A stretch of DNA of 64,000 nucleotides from Myxococcales bacterium (GTDB lineage: Bacteria > Myxococcota > UBA727 > JABDBI01): positions 806,001 through 870,000 of the forward strand of contig CP060221.1 in NCBI GenBank assembly GCA_023898405.1, in the 5' to 3' direction. Below the pieces are notes generated by a model. That model worked only from the letters and a program-made list of their open reading frames with translations, made no database searches and was not told the DNA's origin. Within the stretch, counting starts at the first letter, position 1. The number at the start of each line of letters is the position of its first letter. Shown piece after piece: positions 27,607 through 36,731 of the stretch. The translations under genes and the position numbers were made by a program.

Positions 27607-27800
27607 CCGTGGTTCTCAATAATTTTTTTGCGATATCATCGATATTCCATGAAATTTTTTTATTAATTAAAGCAAAATTAACCGAAAAAAGCATCCCCAA
27701 CTATTTACAAACCCGTCTCTACGCCTAAAAAATTTGAAACAGAATATTTTTGCCAGACAATCCACAAGGCAAGGATATGCCTCAAAAAAAGGAGCCCGCA

Positions 27801-28136
27801 ATGAAGTTTCCATTCTACATAGCTATTTTAATGGTAATTGGAAGCCAAGCTCTAATTTTTAACGGTTGTGCTCCCTATCATGATGATCATGTTCATGAAA
27901 AGATCTACGATAAGAACTTCAGCGCGTCAGATGTGCATAAAACATTCTCTGTAGATAATATCCCTTGTTCAAATTGTTTTAAAGGAATCGTTCGGACTCT
28001 AGACATAAGTGGAATAAAAAAAGCTAGAATTAAAATCGGCAGCATCGACAACCTTGAAGTTATCTATGATCCCCAAAAAATCAACGAAGAAGAGATCAAG
28101 AAAGCCATAAGAGCCACTGGCAAAGAGGTAAAATAA
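27801..28136 (+). CDS. Lipoprotein with a heavy-metal-associated (HMA) domain
   Basis: 111 residues from the ATG at 27801, which has an AAGGAG site 7 bases upstream; a longer in-frame form from 27750 is less likely. The N-terminus MKFPFYIAILMVIGSQALIF ends in NGC, a lipobox. A His-rich stretch (YHDDHVHEK) follows, then an HMA-like fold: IPCSNCFKGIVRTL carries the CxxC metal site, followed by VIYDPQKINEEEIKKAIRATG. HMA domains bind Cu(I) or similar soft metals. As an exported, membrane-anchored form it could sense or hold metal in the periplasm. The stop codon is 2 bases before the start of the histidine kinase gene, suggesting co-translation and a sensory link (inference). Confidence 0.8.
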   Translation: MKFPFYIAILMVIGSQALIFNGCAPYHDDHVHEKIYDKNFSASDVHKTFSVDNIPCSNCFKGIVRTLDISGIKKARIKIGSIDNLEVIYDPQKINEEEIKKAIRATGKEVK

Positions 28137-28138
28137 GC

Positions 28139-29329
28139 TTGCTTAAAAAAAAAATAGCTTACTCTAACGCAAGCCAGCCCCTTGCACTAAAGCTTGAGCA
28201 GAGCTTTTTGTATCGGGCGCAAGCGGCATTTTTTGGCCGCCTGGCCATAAGCTCGCTCTATTCTCTTTTATGGTTTATCGCTTTTGCCGATCACTCCATA
28301 ACGTTCAAACATTCGTACCTATCTTTATTTTTGATACTCGTCTCATTTGCCTATAACTATGCGTGTTATCAACTAAAATCTCATCAAAAACTAGGAAGAT
28401 GGGCTTATTTTTTCACACTTATTTTTGATTCACTGCTGCTCGTCTACTTCACATCAGAATCGGGATATCTGCTCTCTCCTCTCGCTGCAATCCATCCATT
28501 TATTACTGCATTATTTCTTCTACTTTTTCATAACCCTCTGTTGATGGCGTTCCCCTTGCTCAGCATTCCGGCTATGACAATCCTAAGCCTAAAGGGCAGC
28601 CCTGATCCAAGCTTTTTAAGTCTTCTTTGCTCGCTCTTGCTCATCTGCTTTCTCAATGCATTGGCAATTTTTTTAATTTATTTAGTGCACGCTCAAGAAC
28701 AGCGCCTGACACAATCTCTGCTTGAGATAGAAAAAAAATTGGCTATAGGCAAAGAGCGCCAAAGGATTGCACGTGAATTTCATGACGGTATTGGAGCTCA
28801 ACTAACCAGCATCGTTATGCAATGCGATTTTATTAAACAACTTTTACAACAAAATCATCTCGAAAAAGAAATCGATGATATACAAAATTGCGCTATTGAA
28901 TCCATAGATGATATGCGACGCTCCATCGCCTTTCTGAATGATAACTTTGATATCTCTGAACAAATTGTTAGCCTTTGTGAAAACACAAAAAATCGCCACA
29001 ACATAGCAGTGGAATTAATCGACGTTGAACTCTTAGATAAATTAAATTTTGACCAAAAGTTCGCCGTATGCCGTATTGCCAAAGAAGCAATCAACAACGC
29101 TCTAAAGCATGCATGTGCAAGCCAAATTAGTATCAAGGTACACAAGAATAATCAACGGCTCAACATATTAATCAAAGATAATGGGCTTGGCTTTGATATC
29201 TCTCAAGAAAAACAATTTCACTATGGTTTAACTAACATGAAAACAAGGGCAGAAATGACTGGCGGAACCTTTGAGTTAAGCTCCCAAAAAAATAAGGGCA
29301 CAAACATTCAGTTGATTTTTAACGCCTAA
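28139..29329 (+). CDS. Membrane histidine kinase, HisKA_3 (NarX/LytS-like) type
   Basis: 396 residues from a TTG start; no closer ATG exists. About six membrane helices fill residues ~25-190. The dimerisation/phosphoacceptor segment ERQRIAREFHDGIGAQL has His at ~215, in the HisKA_3 style that pairs with LuxR-type regulators. The ATPase domain has RIAKEAINNALKHA (N box), IKDNGLGFD (G1) and HYGLTNMKTRAEMTGG (G2). No extracytoplasmic sensor domain is present, so the helices, or the co-encoded HMA lipoprotein, may sense the signal. The likely partner regulator is at 30485, across the convergent yeiH-like gene whose stop codon abuts this one. Confidence 0.9.
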   Translation: MLKKKIAYSNASQPLALKLEQSFLYRAQAAFFGRLAISSLYSLLWFIAFADHSITFKHSYLSLFLILVSFAYNYACYQLKSHQKLGRWAYFFTLIFDSLLLVYFTSESGYLLSPLAAIHPFITALFLLLFHNPLLMAFPLLSIPAMTILSLKGSPDPSFLSLLCSLLLICFLNALAIFLIYLVHAQEQRLTQSLLEIEKKLAIGKERQRIAREFHDGIGAQLTSIVMQCDFIKQLLQQNHLEKEIDDIQNCAIESIDDMRRSIAFLNDNFDISEQIVSLCENTKNRHNIAVELIDVELLDKLNFDQKFAVCRIAKEAINNALKHACASQISIKVHKNNQRLNILIKDNGLGFDISQEKQFHYGLTNMKTRAEMTGGTFELSSQKNKGTNIQLIFNA

Positions 29330-30304
29330 TCAAGCAATCCAGCCTAAGCTGATAGCAAGCAGCGTAAGAGAACTCACTATCAGCCACAAGACTAGAGCCT
29401 GAAAAAATGGCTTAACTCCTACGCCTTTTAAACCTTCTCGATTAAGACTCGCACCGATCAAAAAAAGTGTCACCACCATCAACCGTCGAGCGCCTGTCTC
29501 AACAATTGCTCCGATTGGCGCAAGCTCAGGAAAAAAAGTCACCAGTGCAGCTGCAAAAATAAAACCTACAATAAACCATGGACGCCTTATTGGCCCATTT
29601 TTTGCTTCACTTTGACTGCGCGATTTTATAAGCCCTATCAGTGCTGCAACGGGAATTATCCATAAGGCTCGTGCTAATTTTATTGTGGTGCCTACTTCCA
29701 AGGCCTTAGGCCCATACTCTAAACTCGCACCAACAACCGAACTAGTATCATGAATAGCAAGAGCGCTAAAAAAACCAAATTGCGCTTCACTCAAATGAAA
29801 GAAGTGCCCTATGGAAGGAAAAATTATCAATGCCACAGCATTCAGAAGAAAAACTATTATGAGCGCAAGAGACATGTCTCTTTCTTTTGCTCCAATAACA
29901 GGAGCCACCGCAGCAATGGCTGATCCACCACAAATTGCGGTACCAGTGCAAATAAGCAGACCTATATCATTTTCAATATTGAATAATTTGCCAAGCAGCA
30001 TACCAAATAAAAAGGTCAAAGAAATACTAATTACGGTATACCAAATCCCTTCGAGACCCACTTTAGCCACAACACTTAAATCCATCCCCGCTCCCAAACC
30101 TATAATTGAGAGAGATAAAAATATGCGCGTTATTTTTTTCATAAATTTTTGGTATGGATTAGCTAAACTCAAAGCCAAAATAAGACCTAAAACAAGCGCC
30201 TGCATCGATGAAATAAAAGGAAAAACACAGATAATTGCCACTAAGGGTAACCACAGATAAGAAAATTTTGAAAAAACTGATAGTTTTTGATTTGCTACAT
30301 TCAT
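29330..30304 (-). CDS. YeiH/YadS-family membrane transporter
   Basis: About 324 residues with ~10 membrane helices. Family-typical segments: SLSIIGLGAGMDL, TGTAICGGSAIAAVAPVI, FFSALAIHDTSSVVGASL and a C-terminal LFLIGASLNREGLK. Members of this family (UPF0324, PF03601) are annotated as putative sulfate or sulfonate exporters; experimental support is limited. Start 30304 has a GGGGAA site; a start at 30334 is possible with a distant AGGAG. It lies on the minus strand between the histidine kinase and its probable regulator, with zero intergenic space to the kinase stop. Confidence 0.88.
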   Translation of the reverse strand: MNVANQKLSVFSKFSYLWLPLVAIICVFPFISSMQALVLGLILALSLANPYQKFMKKITRIFLSLSIIGLGAGMDLSVVAKVGLEGIWYTVISISLTFLFGMLLGKLFNIENDIGLLICTGTAICGGSAIAAVAPVIGAKERDMSLALIIVFLLNAVALIIFPSIGHFFHLSEAQFGFFSALAIHDTSSVVGASLEYGPKALEVGTTIKLARALWIIPVAALIGLIKSRSQSEAKNGPIRRPWFIVGFIFAAALVTFFPELAPIGAIVETGARRLMVVTLFLIGASLNREGLKGVGVKPFFQALVLWLIVSSLTLLAISLGWIA

Positions 30305-30484
30305 ATTTATTCCCCGCACTTCTCTCACCTTCATTTGATAATAAATAACTCCTGATTCTTACAAATCAAATAGTTAAGCAAAAACACTCACCAATAAAAA
30401 ATGTCTTAACCATCGTTTACAAACGTGTTAGGTCTTGATTGATAATTTTTTTAAGCCAAGCAGCGCTTCTATTAACGGTGAAAA

Positions 30485-31174
30485 ATGAATATCATCCGTG
30501 TTTTTATTATCGAAGATCAACCGGCTATTTTAAAAGCTCAAGTAAAACTTCTCAGCGTTTATCCTGATATTGAAATCGTCGGCTGTGCCATGTCTGGTGA
30601 AGAGGGTATCAAGCGACTTTCTCAATTGACCCAAAAACCTCACGTAGTGTTGTGCGACCTAGGACTGCCAAAAATGAGTGGCATCGAAGTCACCAGGCAC
30701 ATCAAAGAAATGGACTCTCATATCGAAGTTTTAATTTTCACTGTTTTTGAAGATGAAAAAAATGTACTAGCGGCCATTCAAGCAGGGGCATCGGGCTATC
30801 TTTTAAAAGGTGCTAAAGCTCAAAAAATCTACGAAGCCTTGAGCGACGTTTATCAAGGTGGCACAGTCATTCAACCCAGTCTTGCTCGACAACTGCTCAA
30901 ATATTTCTCTATGCCGTTAGAGGGGGTTCCTTCACTTTCACAAAAGCAAGGACCAACTCGCACAACTGAACTTGGTATGGTTTTAAGCATGAGGGAACTT
31001 GAGTGTTTACAAATTATCGCTAAAGGTTTGAATAATACAGAGGCCGCTCAGGTTTTGGGAATCTCAACGACAACAATTCGCACCCACCTTGAGCATATAT
31101 ATCAAAAGCTTGACGTTAATAATCGTCTCGAAGCAGTAACCGAAGGAATCAGGCAGGGTATTATTCACCTATGA
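30485..31174 (+). CDS. LuxR/NarL-family response regulator
   Basis: 229 residues. The receiver domain has the acidic pair ED (10-11), phosphoacceptor Asp58 (VVLCDLGLPKMSG), Thr in LIFTVFED and Lys in YLLKGA. The C-terminal helix-turn-helix from ~165 reads SMRELECLQIIAKGLNNTEAA and GISTTTIRTHLEHIYQKL, the GerE/LuxR pattern. It should bind DNA when phosphorylated, most likely by the HisKA_3 kinase encoded 1.2 kb upstream. It overlaps the next gene, a lytic transglycosylase, by 4 bases (ATGA), which points to a cell-wall role in the regulon or simple co-transcription. Confidence 0.93.
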   Translation: MNIIRVFIIEDQPAILKAQVKLLSVYPDIEIVGCAMSGEEGIKRLSQLTQKPHVVLCDLGLPKMSGIEVTRHIKEMDSHIEVLIFTVFEDEKNVLAAIQAGASGYLLKGAKAQKIYEALSDVYQGGTVIQPSLARQLLKYFSMPLEGVPSLSQKQGPTRTTELGMVLSMRELECLQIIAKGLNNTEAAQVLGISTTTIRTHLEHIYQKLDVNNRLEAVTEGIRQGIIHL

Positions 31175-33300
31175 AAAATTGGTTAATATTTTTTTCTCTT
31201 GCGCTAGTGCTTCTATTTTTTAATGCTTGCTTGGCCAAAAAAATTATAAAACCGAGCGATCCGTGCCTCGCCAAGGAATTCGCTCAAAATATTTCCCACT
31301 ACACATCCCATGAATTATTACAGTTAGAAAAATTATTAAAAAATCGCTTTGGTTTGAGTCAGACCCAGTATGGATGCCAATCGGCATTGCTTGGAAAACT
31401 ATACATGGCACAAGGGCGCATGAATGAAGCTTCCAGTTCTTTTGGAATTGCTGCTCAAAAACTTCCCGATTTGCAAGATTATTTCATGCTTGCCAAAGCC
31501 AAAACTGAATTCAAAAACAGCAATCTTCAAATAGCCCAAAAAATTGTTGAATCAGTGCTCAAAAGCAAGCACTCAAGCGCATTTGTAAATAAAGCTCATC
31601 GTCTTTTGGCTGATATTGCTCTGGCCAAACAAGAGGATACATCTATTGTTGAAACTCACAGACAAATCTTGCGTGATAGTGGAGCAAAAAATAAAGACCA
31701 CTTGTTTAACCTGGCACTTTCATTGAGCAAACTTGGAAATACGAACGAGGCCGATGATGTTTTTAAACAGCTTCTTATTCGCTTTCCTACTTCCCTTGAA
31801 GCCCAAAAAGCAACTGAGCTTCGTGGTAAACATCATTTAAAACTTACTATTGATGAACATGAAAAACGATTTAATCAACTTATAGCCAAAATGGCATTTG
31901 ACCAAGCGGTGGCCGATGCTGATCAAGCGCTTAGGGAACTTAAAAGCAGTGATGATGAAAAACGCAAAAGCATCTACAATAGTTTTGCAGTAAAATCCCT
32001 CATCCTGAACAATAAATTCGAGCAAGGCATTGAACGCGCTGCTCAAAGAGCTTTGAGTCCACAAAAAACTCCCAAAGATTTAGAAACTTACGCATGGGCT
32101 TTAGGAAAAGTTGACCGTCTTGTTGAAGCTGCAGATTATTATTCGCGCTTTGCCCAGAGTTCAAGCGATAAAAAAGAAAAAGAAAGAGGCTGTTTTTTTG
32201 TTGGCTTTTCTCTCTATGAAGCAAATTTGTATTCAATGGCCAACTACTCATGGCAACAGTGCCAGCATCTTATAACTGACAGCAAACTGAAGGAAAAAAC
32301 TTTATGGTATCAAGCATTGAGCTCAATGCTTATCGGCCATTTTGATCATGCTCAAACACTGCTTGCACAGCTCGTAAAAAAATCTTCCAGCTGTGTTCAT
32401 GAAAAGTACGTTTATTTTTTGGGCTACAGCCTCCATCAACTTCACAGAAAAAATGCTGGCGATGCACTCCTCAGGAGCTTGGCCCAAAAAAAACAACCAA
32501 GCTATTACGTAATGCTTTCAAGAAATTTTTTGGGATTAAAAAAAATCAAAGGGCAAACGTTAAGTGCAGATGCACTCTCGCAATTGGCGAGCAAATGTCA
32601 AAAGCCAGTCTGCCAAAATGCACATACGCTTTATCACTTGGGTTTTGGCGATGAAGCACGAGACCTCGTCATGGCAAGCTCACTAAAGAATGAAGATAAA
32701 CTTGCGATGCTGCAACAATTTGGCAACTACCACGAGGTGTGGCAACGCTCGTATCTACTTCACCCTCAAACTTCGATCAAGAATGCAAGTCTTCACACTG
32801 ATTATAAAATACGCGCCTCTTACCCTCTGCCTCATAAGGCCTTGATAAAAAGAATGAGCCATAAATATAACGTGCCAGAAAATTTGCTCTATGCCATCAT
32901 TCACACAGAAAGTGCTTTTCTTACTGATGCCAAAAGTTACCGTGGTGCTTTAGGTTTAATGCAAATGATGCCTTTTGTTGCACACGATTTAGCTGCAAAA
33001 CTTGATCTTAAACAATTTTCAACCAACCACTTAAAAGATCCTAAAATTTCTTTAGAGCTTGGCGCTTTATTTCTTGCTACTCTCAAACGCCAATTCGATG
33101 GCAACCATCTTGTTATCGCTGCCTATAATGCTGGTGCACATCAGATGCAAAAATGGATTGATCGTTTTGGACATCTGCCCCCTGAATTTTTTGTCGAGCG
33201 TATTCCCTTTGAGCAAACTCGCGCTTATGTAAAAAAAGTTATGCCATCGGCAAGCCTCTATGCTGCTCTTGATGGCAAAGATCTCAACTTAATTTTTTAG
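31171..33300 (+). CDS. Soluble lytic murein transglycosylase (Slt70-like)
   Basis: 709 residues. A signal peptide (MKNWLIFFSLALVLLFFNAC) ends with a Cys that could be a lipobox (FFNAC). Residues ~40-530 are helical TPR-like superhelix, as in Slt70. The C-terminal SLT domain has MSHKYNVPENLLYAIIHTES with catalytic Glu at ~580, RGALGLMQMMP, DPKISLELGALFL and AAYNAGAHQMQKW. It cleaves peptidoglycan with formation of 1,6-anhydro-MurNAc ends in the periplasm. Translationally coupled to the upstream response regulator. Confidence 0.92.
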   Translation: MKNWLIFFSLALVLLFFNACLAKKIIKPSDPCLAKEFAQNISHYTSHELLQLEKLLKNRFGLSQTQYGCQSALLGKLYMAQGRMNEASSSFGIAAQKLPDLQDYFMLAKAKTEFKNSNLQIAQKIVESVLKSKHSSAFVNKAHRLLADIALAKQEDTSIVETHRQILRDSGAKNKDHLFNLALSLSKLGNTNEADDVFKQLLIRFPTSLEAQKATELRGKHHLKLTIDEHEKRFNQLIAKMAFDQAVADADQALRELKSSDDEKRKSIYNSFAVKSLILNNKFEQGIERAAQRALSPQKTPKDLETYAWALGKVDRLVEAADYYSRFAQSSSDKKEKERGCFFVGFSLYEANLYSMANYSWQQCQHLITDSKLKEKTLWYQALSSMLIGHFDHAQTLLAQLVKKSSSCVHEKYVYFLGYSLHQLHRKNAGDALLRSLAQKKQPSYYVMLSRNFLGLKKIKGQTLSADALSQLASKCQKPVCQNAHTLYHLGFGDEARDLVMASSLKNEDKLAMLQQFGNYHEVWQRSYLLHPQTSIKNASLHTDYKIRASYPLPHKALIKRMSHKYNVPENLLYAIIHTESAFLTDAKSYRGALGLMQMMPFVAHDLAAKLDLKQFSTNHLKDPKISLELGALFLATLKRQFDGNHLVIAAYNAGAHQMQKWIDRFGHLPPEFFVERIPFEQTRAYVKKVMPSASLYAALDGKDLNLIF

Positions 33301-33691
33301 TAACTAACGTGAGATTCCCTCTTGTTATGAATGTTATGGGGATATTAGTTCTTCTCTTAGATTAAAAAGTAGTTTGATTTTAGTACGCGATAGAGAATAT
33401 GCAGGGGATATCGTGCACAAAAGCGCGGTATACCAGATATACAAGAGCATCCGAGCAGAAAATCATCAAAAATTGGGAACTTTAGACTCTCCAAGGAATA
33501 ACTTGGCTTATTTTTTGTTCTAATTGAAGATTGCCCAGGGTTAAGTATAAAAAATACAAGAAATTTTAACATGAAAGAACTGTTGCTAATATTTCCGTCA
33601 AATTAAACTCTTTTGATTAATAACAAAATAATAAAGTAAAGATACGTAGACTATTTTTATTTTATTAAGAAGACAAAGGCAGGAGGTTTGC
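33301..33691. other. Intergenic region, no gene seen
   Basis: A 391-base AT-rich gap between the transglycosylase and a small secreted protein gene. A short minus-strand frame (33357-33572) has no ribosome site and no recognisable composition. It ends with a strong GGCAGGAGG ribosome site for the next gene. Confidence 0.5.
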
Positions 33692-33991
33692 ATGCGTACC
33701 TTTTTTACTCTTGTTATAGGAGTAGTATTTTCATTATCTGCAATATCGACAGAGAATAGTCTTCCCCATCAGTTCGGCGCCGAAAAAATTCATGTTTTTA
33801 GTCAAAGTTCTAAACCATTTTATTTGTCATGTCATCTTTGCAAAAAAGAAATAGGACACTCTGTGACATCAGATGAATACATAGAGCATTTACTCAACGA
33901 GCATGCTGATAGCCACATTAAAATTTTAAAAATCACGGAAAAAAACGGATTAAACTCACATTGGCAGGTAAAATTTTCATACAAACGATAA
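33692..33991 (+). CDS. Small secreted protein with a C2H2-like motif
   Basis: 99 residues after a strong AGGAGG site. MRTFFTLVIGVVFSLSAIS is a signal peptide. The mature ~75 residues contain LSCHLCKKEIGHSVTSDEYI followed by EHLLNEHADSH, i.e. C-x2-C with two downstream His about 20 residues on, the spacing of a zinc-finger-like fold, which is unusual in an exported protein. The C-terminus (ILKITEKNGLNSHWQVKFSYKR) looks like a short beta hairpin. No family is recognised. Downstream, convergent, is the exported HicA-like fusion gene. Confidence 0.7.
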   Translation: MRTFFTLVIGVVFSLSAISTENSLPHQFGAEKIHVFSQSSKPFYLSCHLCKKEIGHSVTSDEYIEHLLNEHADSHIKILKITEKNGLNSHWQVKFSYKR

Positions 33992-34011
33992 TTTCAGATT
34001 TAATTAAAGAG

Positions 34012-35547
34012 CTATTTATTCACGATGCTTTGTAAGATTTGTTCCACTTGCTTAGGTGCAAGCGAGTTTTTCTTACCGTGAAGTTTGACCACGCAAATTT
34101 TCTCCTTAGTGGAGAAATTGGTTAACTGAATATGTGAACCATTTTGCGTGCTCTCAAGCAAAATCTTTTCTTCTTTTAAGAGACGGCCAATTAGCGTTTT
34201 TACCTTGCGAAATTTTATACGTCCTTTGTTGACCCTGTCTAAAAAGGTTTTTTCTTCATTTTCTATTTCTTGCTTAAAGCGAAGCTGATTTTCATTATCT
34301 TGCCCTGTCTTTTTTTGTCTTTTTTTCTTATATTTTTTCTTTGCTGAATGCTTATTCTTTATTTGCTGATTAAATAAATCATCTCTTTTTTTACGTACGC
34401 TTTTTCTGATCTCTAGAATTTGTGTTGTGCGGTATTGAAGAAACGTTTCTTCTTCTTGCTTTGAATTACACTCTTGCTCTTGCACAGCCTCAGCATGCTG
34501 ATAATCTTCTTTGCTTTGCGTATTAAAATCAGGCAACATTATCCTATCTTCATAAGTTACATCTGAGTCACGAATAAAACCTGTCAACTTAAATTTTTCA
34601 AGCAAATAGTTATAAAATTCAGCCAAAAAACCATGTTTTTCTTCTTCATTTTCAAACAATGGAATGAACCCTGCGCTATCTGAATAAAGATTTTGACAAT
34701 AGTTTTTACAGAACTCTTGGAAGTTTTCGTCTTTATTTCTTGCCATAGTCAAACTAAGTCGCGATAGACTAAAAGGATTGGATGAAAACGCACCGGAGTA
34801 CAAACTAATAGATGGAATCTGATTTTTATTTTTCACATGAAAACCAAAACTTGATAGGCATTTTTCGAATGAAAAAATTACGTGAGACTGAAAACCAAGA
34901 TCATTTGCATAAAAAAATGGCATGGAACATATATTGTCATTAATTTTGCCCAAGCTTGTCAAAACAAGCCCATCTGTTTGCAGAATAATTAATGAGAAAG
35001 CTAACTCTCGATCACTGATTACTATCGGCTGGTTCGATAAATCGTTTTTAATGATTGAAATATTTTTAAATAGAGCTACGGCTCCTCGATTGAGCTTTAA
35101 CCAGGCTTTATATTCATTGAGATTATTCAATATTGCTTGGGTTTTTTGTTTACTCATCATCAAAAATTCTTGTTCATTAATATGTTGCTCAATACAAGCT
35201 TGCAAATAACAAAAAGAAGCTGCAAAAAACTGCATCACGTCGTGTTTTATTTTAATGATTTGCATAAGTTTTTTTTTAGGTGTTATCAATTTATTTCGTT
35301 CACCCAAATTTTTCAAATAATCTAGCCCCTCATAAATATCTTCCAAAACAGGCAAAAATTCTTTGGCATATTCGCTAAAGTTAGCACTTTTCCAGATCTC
35401 AACGGCATCGCTTAAACTTTCAATTTCTAGACTGTGCATATTCATTTGTTGCATAGGATCACTATCGACATTCATATCTTGAGAATAAGCATTCATAGAA
35501 ATTAACGCTATTAAAGATATTTCAAAACAATAAAAAATATTCCTCAC
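34012..35547 (-). CDS. Exported protein with a HicA-like C-terminal domain
   Basis: 511 residues from a GTG start with an AGAGGC site. The N-terminus MRNIFYCFEISLIALISMNA is a signal peptide. Residues ~30-330 are helical and unrecognised; ~370-440 are highly charged and coiled-coil-like with a very basic run (KKKYKKKRQKK). The last ~70 residues resemble the HicA/YcfA double-stranded-RNA-binding fold: RKVKTLIGRLLKEEKILLES, NGSHIQLTNF (the GSH motif with the His used by HicA toxins) and VVKLHGKKNSLAPKQVEQIL. HicA is normally a free 60-80 residue mRNA interferase; no HicB partner is adjacent. Export plus an RNA-binding module is odd; role unknown. Confidence 0.75.
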   Translation of the reverse strand: MRNIFYCFEISLIALISMNAYSQDMNVDSDPMQQMNMHSLEIESLSDAVEIWKSANFSEYAKEFLPVLEDIYEGLDYLKNLGERNKLITPKKKLMQIIKIKHDVMQFFAASFCYLQACIEQHINEQEFLMMSKQKTQAILNNLNEYKAWLKLNRGAVALFKNISIIKNDLSNQPIVISDRELAFSLIILQTDGLVLTSLGKINDNICSMPFFYANDLGFQSHVIFSFEKCLSSFGFHVKNKNQIPSISLYSGAFSSNPFSLSRLSLTMARNKDENFQEFCKNYCQNLYSDSAGFIPLFENEEEKHGFLAEFYNYLLEKFKLTGFIRDSDVTYEDRIMLPDFNTQSKEDYQHAEAVQEQECNSKQEEETFLQYRTTQILEIRKSVRKKRDDLFNQQIKNKHSAKKKYKKKRQKKTGQDNENQLRFKQEIENEEKTFLDRVNKGRIKFRKVKTLIGRLLKEEKILLESTQNGSHIQLTNFSTKEKICVVKLHGKKNSLAPKQVEQILQSIVNK

Positions 35548-36082
35548 AAGTGCCTCTAATTTTTGTAATCACTAAAAAATAATATATTAAGGAATAATGC
35601 GTTAAAAAAATAACAAATAACAAGTGGGGCGCTTAGAAAAATTATTAAGCTTAGCCATACTTACAACGCAAAGCTACGCTGTCTTTGCCAATCGATCGTA
35701 ATAAGGATTTTTGTAATCGCTTATGAATCTAAAGCTTGGTTGGTACAGAAATTAAGGAAAAAATTATTGCGACAACATTAATAGCTCTTGCATAAAAAAA
35801 GATATTTCCTGCATCCTTGGTGTTTGTGGCCAAGATAAGCAAAAATCAAAAAGGAAAGCACCTTAATCAAGCGTTTGGTACCTTTAAAATTATTTGCTTT
35901 TCAAAATCTGAATGAATACACGTTTGTATTCCCAGATTATTCATCGATACCTACTGAATTCGGTCTCGTAGTATGAAGCTAAAATTTTGTAAGGCCCTAA
36001 ATAACAAGTGCACACAAAAACACTCTGAGAATTCCCTATGCTAGTGTCATATCAGGGCCGAAAGAGGAGGCAAAATGTACTA
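35548..36082. other. Intergenic region, no gene seen
   Basis: 535 bases with no reading frame that looks coding on either strand. Near its end GGCCCT (35993-35998) and AGGGCC (36054-36059) could pair over a long loop; nothing else stands out. Confidence 0.45.
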
Positions 36083-36313
36083 CTACTTCGCCTCTTGAGC
36101 TTCAGCATCACTTTGTTCAAATACAATTTCATCATTGCTTAGAGAATTGGCCGTGTCATTCTTTAAATTATTTACGCATTGACTGTATACAGAAGGCCCC
36201 TCTTTTACAGCCTCCCTACACTCTGGAGGAATTTTAGCAACATCAACCTTAAACGCTGACAAACTAGCGCAAAAAAATCCTAAAGCAATAATCATTTTAA
36301 TTATATTAAACAT
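36083..36313 (-). CDS. Small secreted protein, unknown
   Basis: 76 residues with an AGGAG site 7-8 bases before the ATG. MFNIIKMIIALGFFCASLSA is a signal peptide. The mature ~56 residues hold two Cys (PPECREAVKEG and YSQCVNNL), which could form one disulfide, and an acidic C-terminus (EIVFEQSDAEAQEAK). No family is recognised. It lies at the edge of a mobile-element-rich segment. Confidence 0.62.
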   Translation of the reverse strand: MFNIIKMIIALGFFCASLSAFKVDVAKIPPECREAVKEGPSVYSQCVNNLKNDTANSLSNDEIVFEQSDAEAQEAK

Positions 36314-36549
36314 AGTTAAACTCCTATTCGTTACTACTCATACTAATAACTTATACATAACAAATAAATATTTTTTTACTTAACTTGAGATCATGATCAA
36401 TTCATTTTTTTGCATTTAAACTTACAATTCAACACATTACATTCTTTAGAATTAATAAAACGGTAGTGGACCAAATTTGTTGAACTAAATTCTACGGTCC
36501 GTCCGTTAACAAATTGAGTTTGTTCTTAAACAAGATTTGAAGGAAGGCC

Positions 36550-36642
36550 ATGACTGTTTACCTGCCGCTGGAATGTCCTCGTTGCAAAGACACTGATTCC
36601 GTCGTCAGGTTTGGCAAGACTAGCAACAATAAGCATCGATAA
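36550..36642 (+). pseudogene. IS1 insA 5' fragment (left copy)
   Basis: ATG at 36550 after GAAGGAAGG; translates MTVYLPLECPRCKDTDSVVR and FGKTSNNKHR, then a stop. It matches the start of IS1 InsA, including the CPxC zinc-binding pair, and breaks off after ~30 residues where InsA would continue with its second Cys pair. Confidence 0.7.
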
Positions 36643-36731
36643 CGCTGTTTATTGTTGGTGGTGCGACCAAATTTCACAACGGTTTTGGTTTCTTGGCAAC
36701 TGGGACATTCCAAAGGCAAATAAACGGTCAT
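36643..36731 (-). pseudogene. IS1 insA 5' fragment (right, inverted copy)
   Basis: On the minus strand from 36731: MTVYLPLECPSCQETKTVVK then FGRTTNNKQRYRC, the InsA start through its third Cys, before running into the opposing copy. It differs from the left copy at about a third of residues. Confidence 0.7.

Noticed and set aside
33357..33572. 71-residue minus-strand frame
   Set aside because: No ribosome site and no recognisable protein character.
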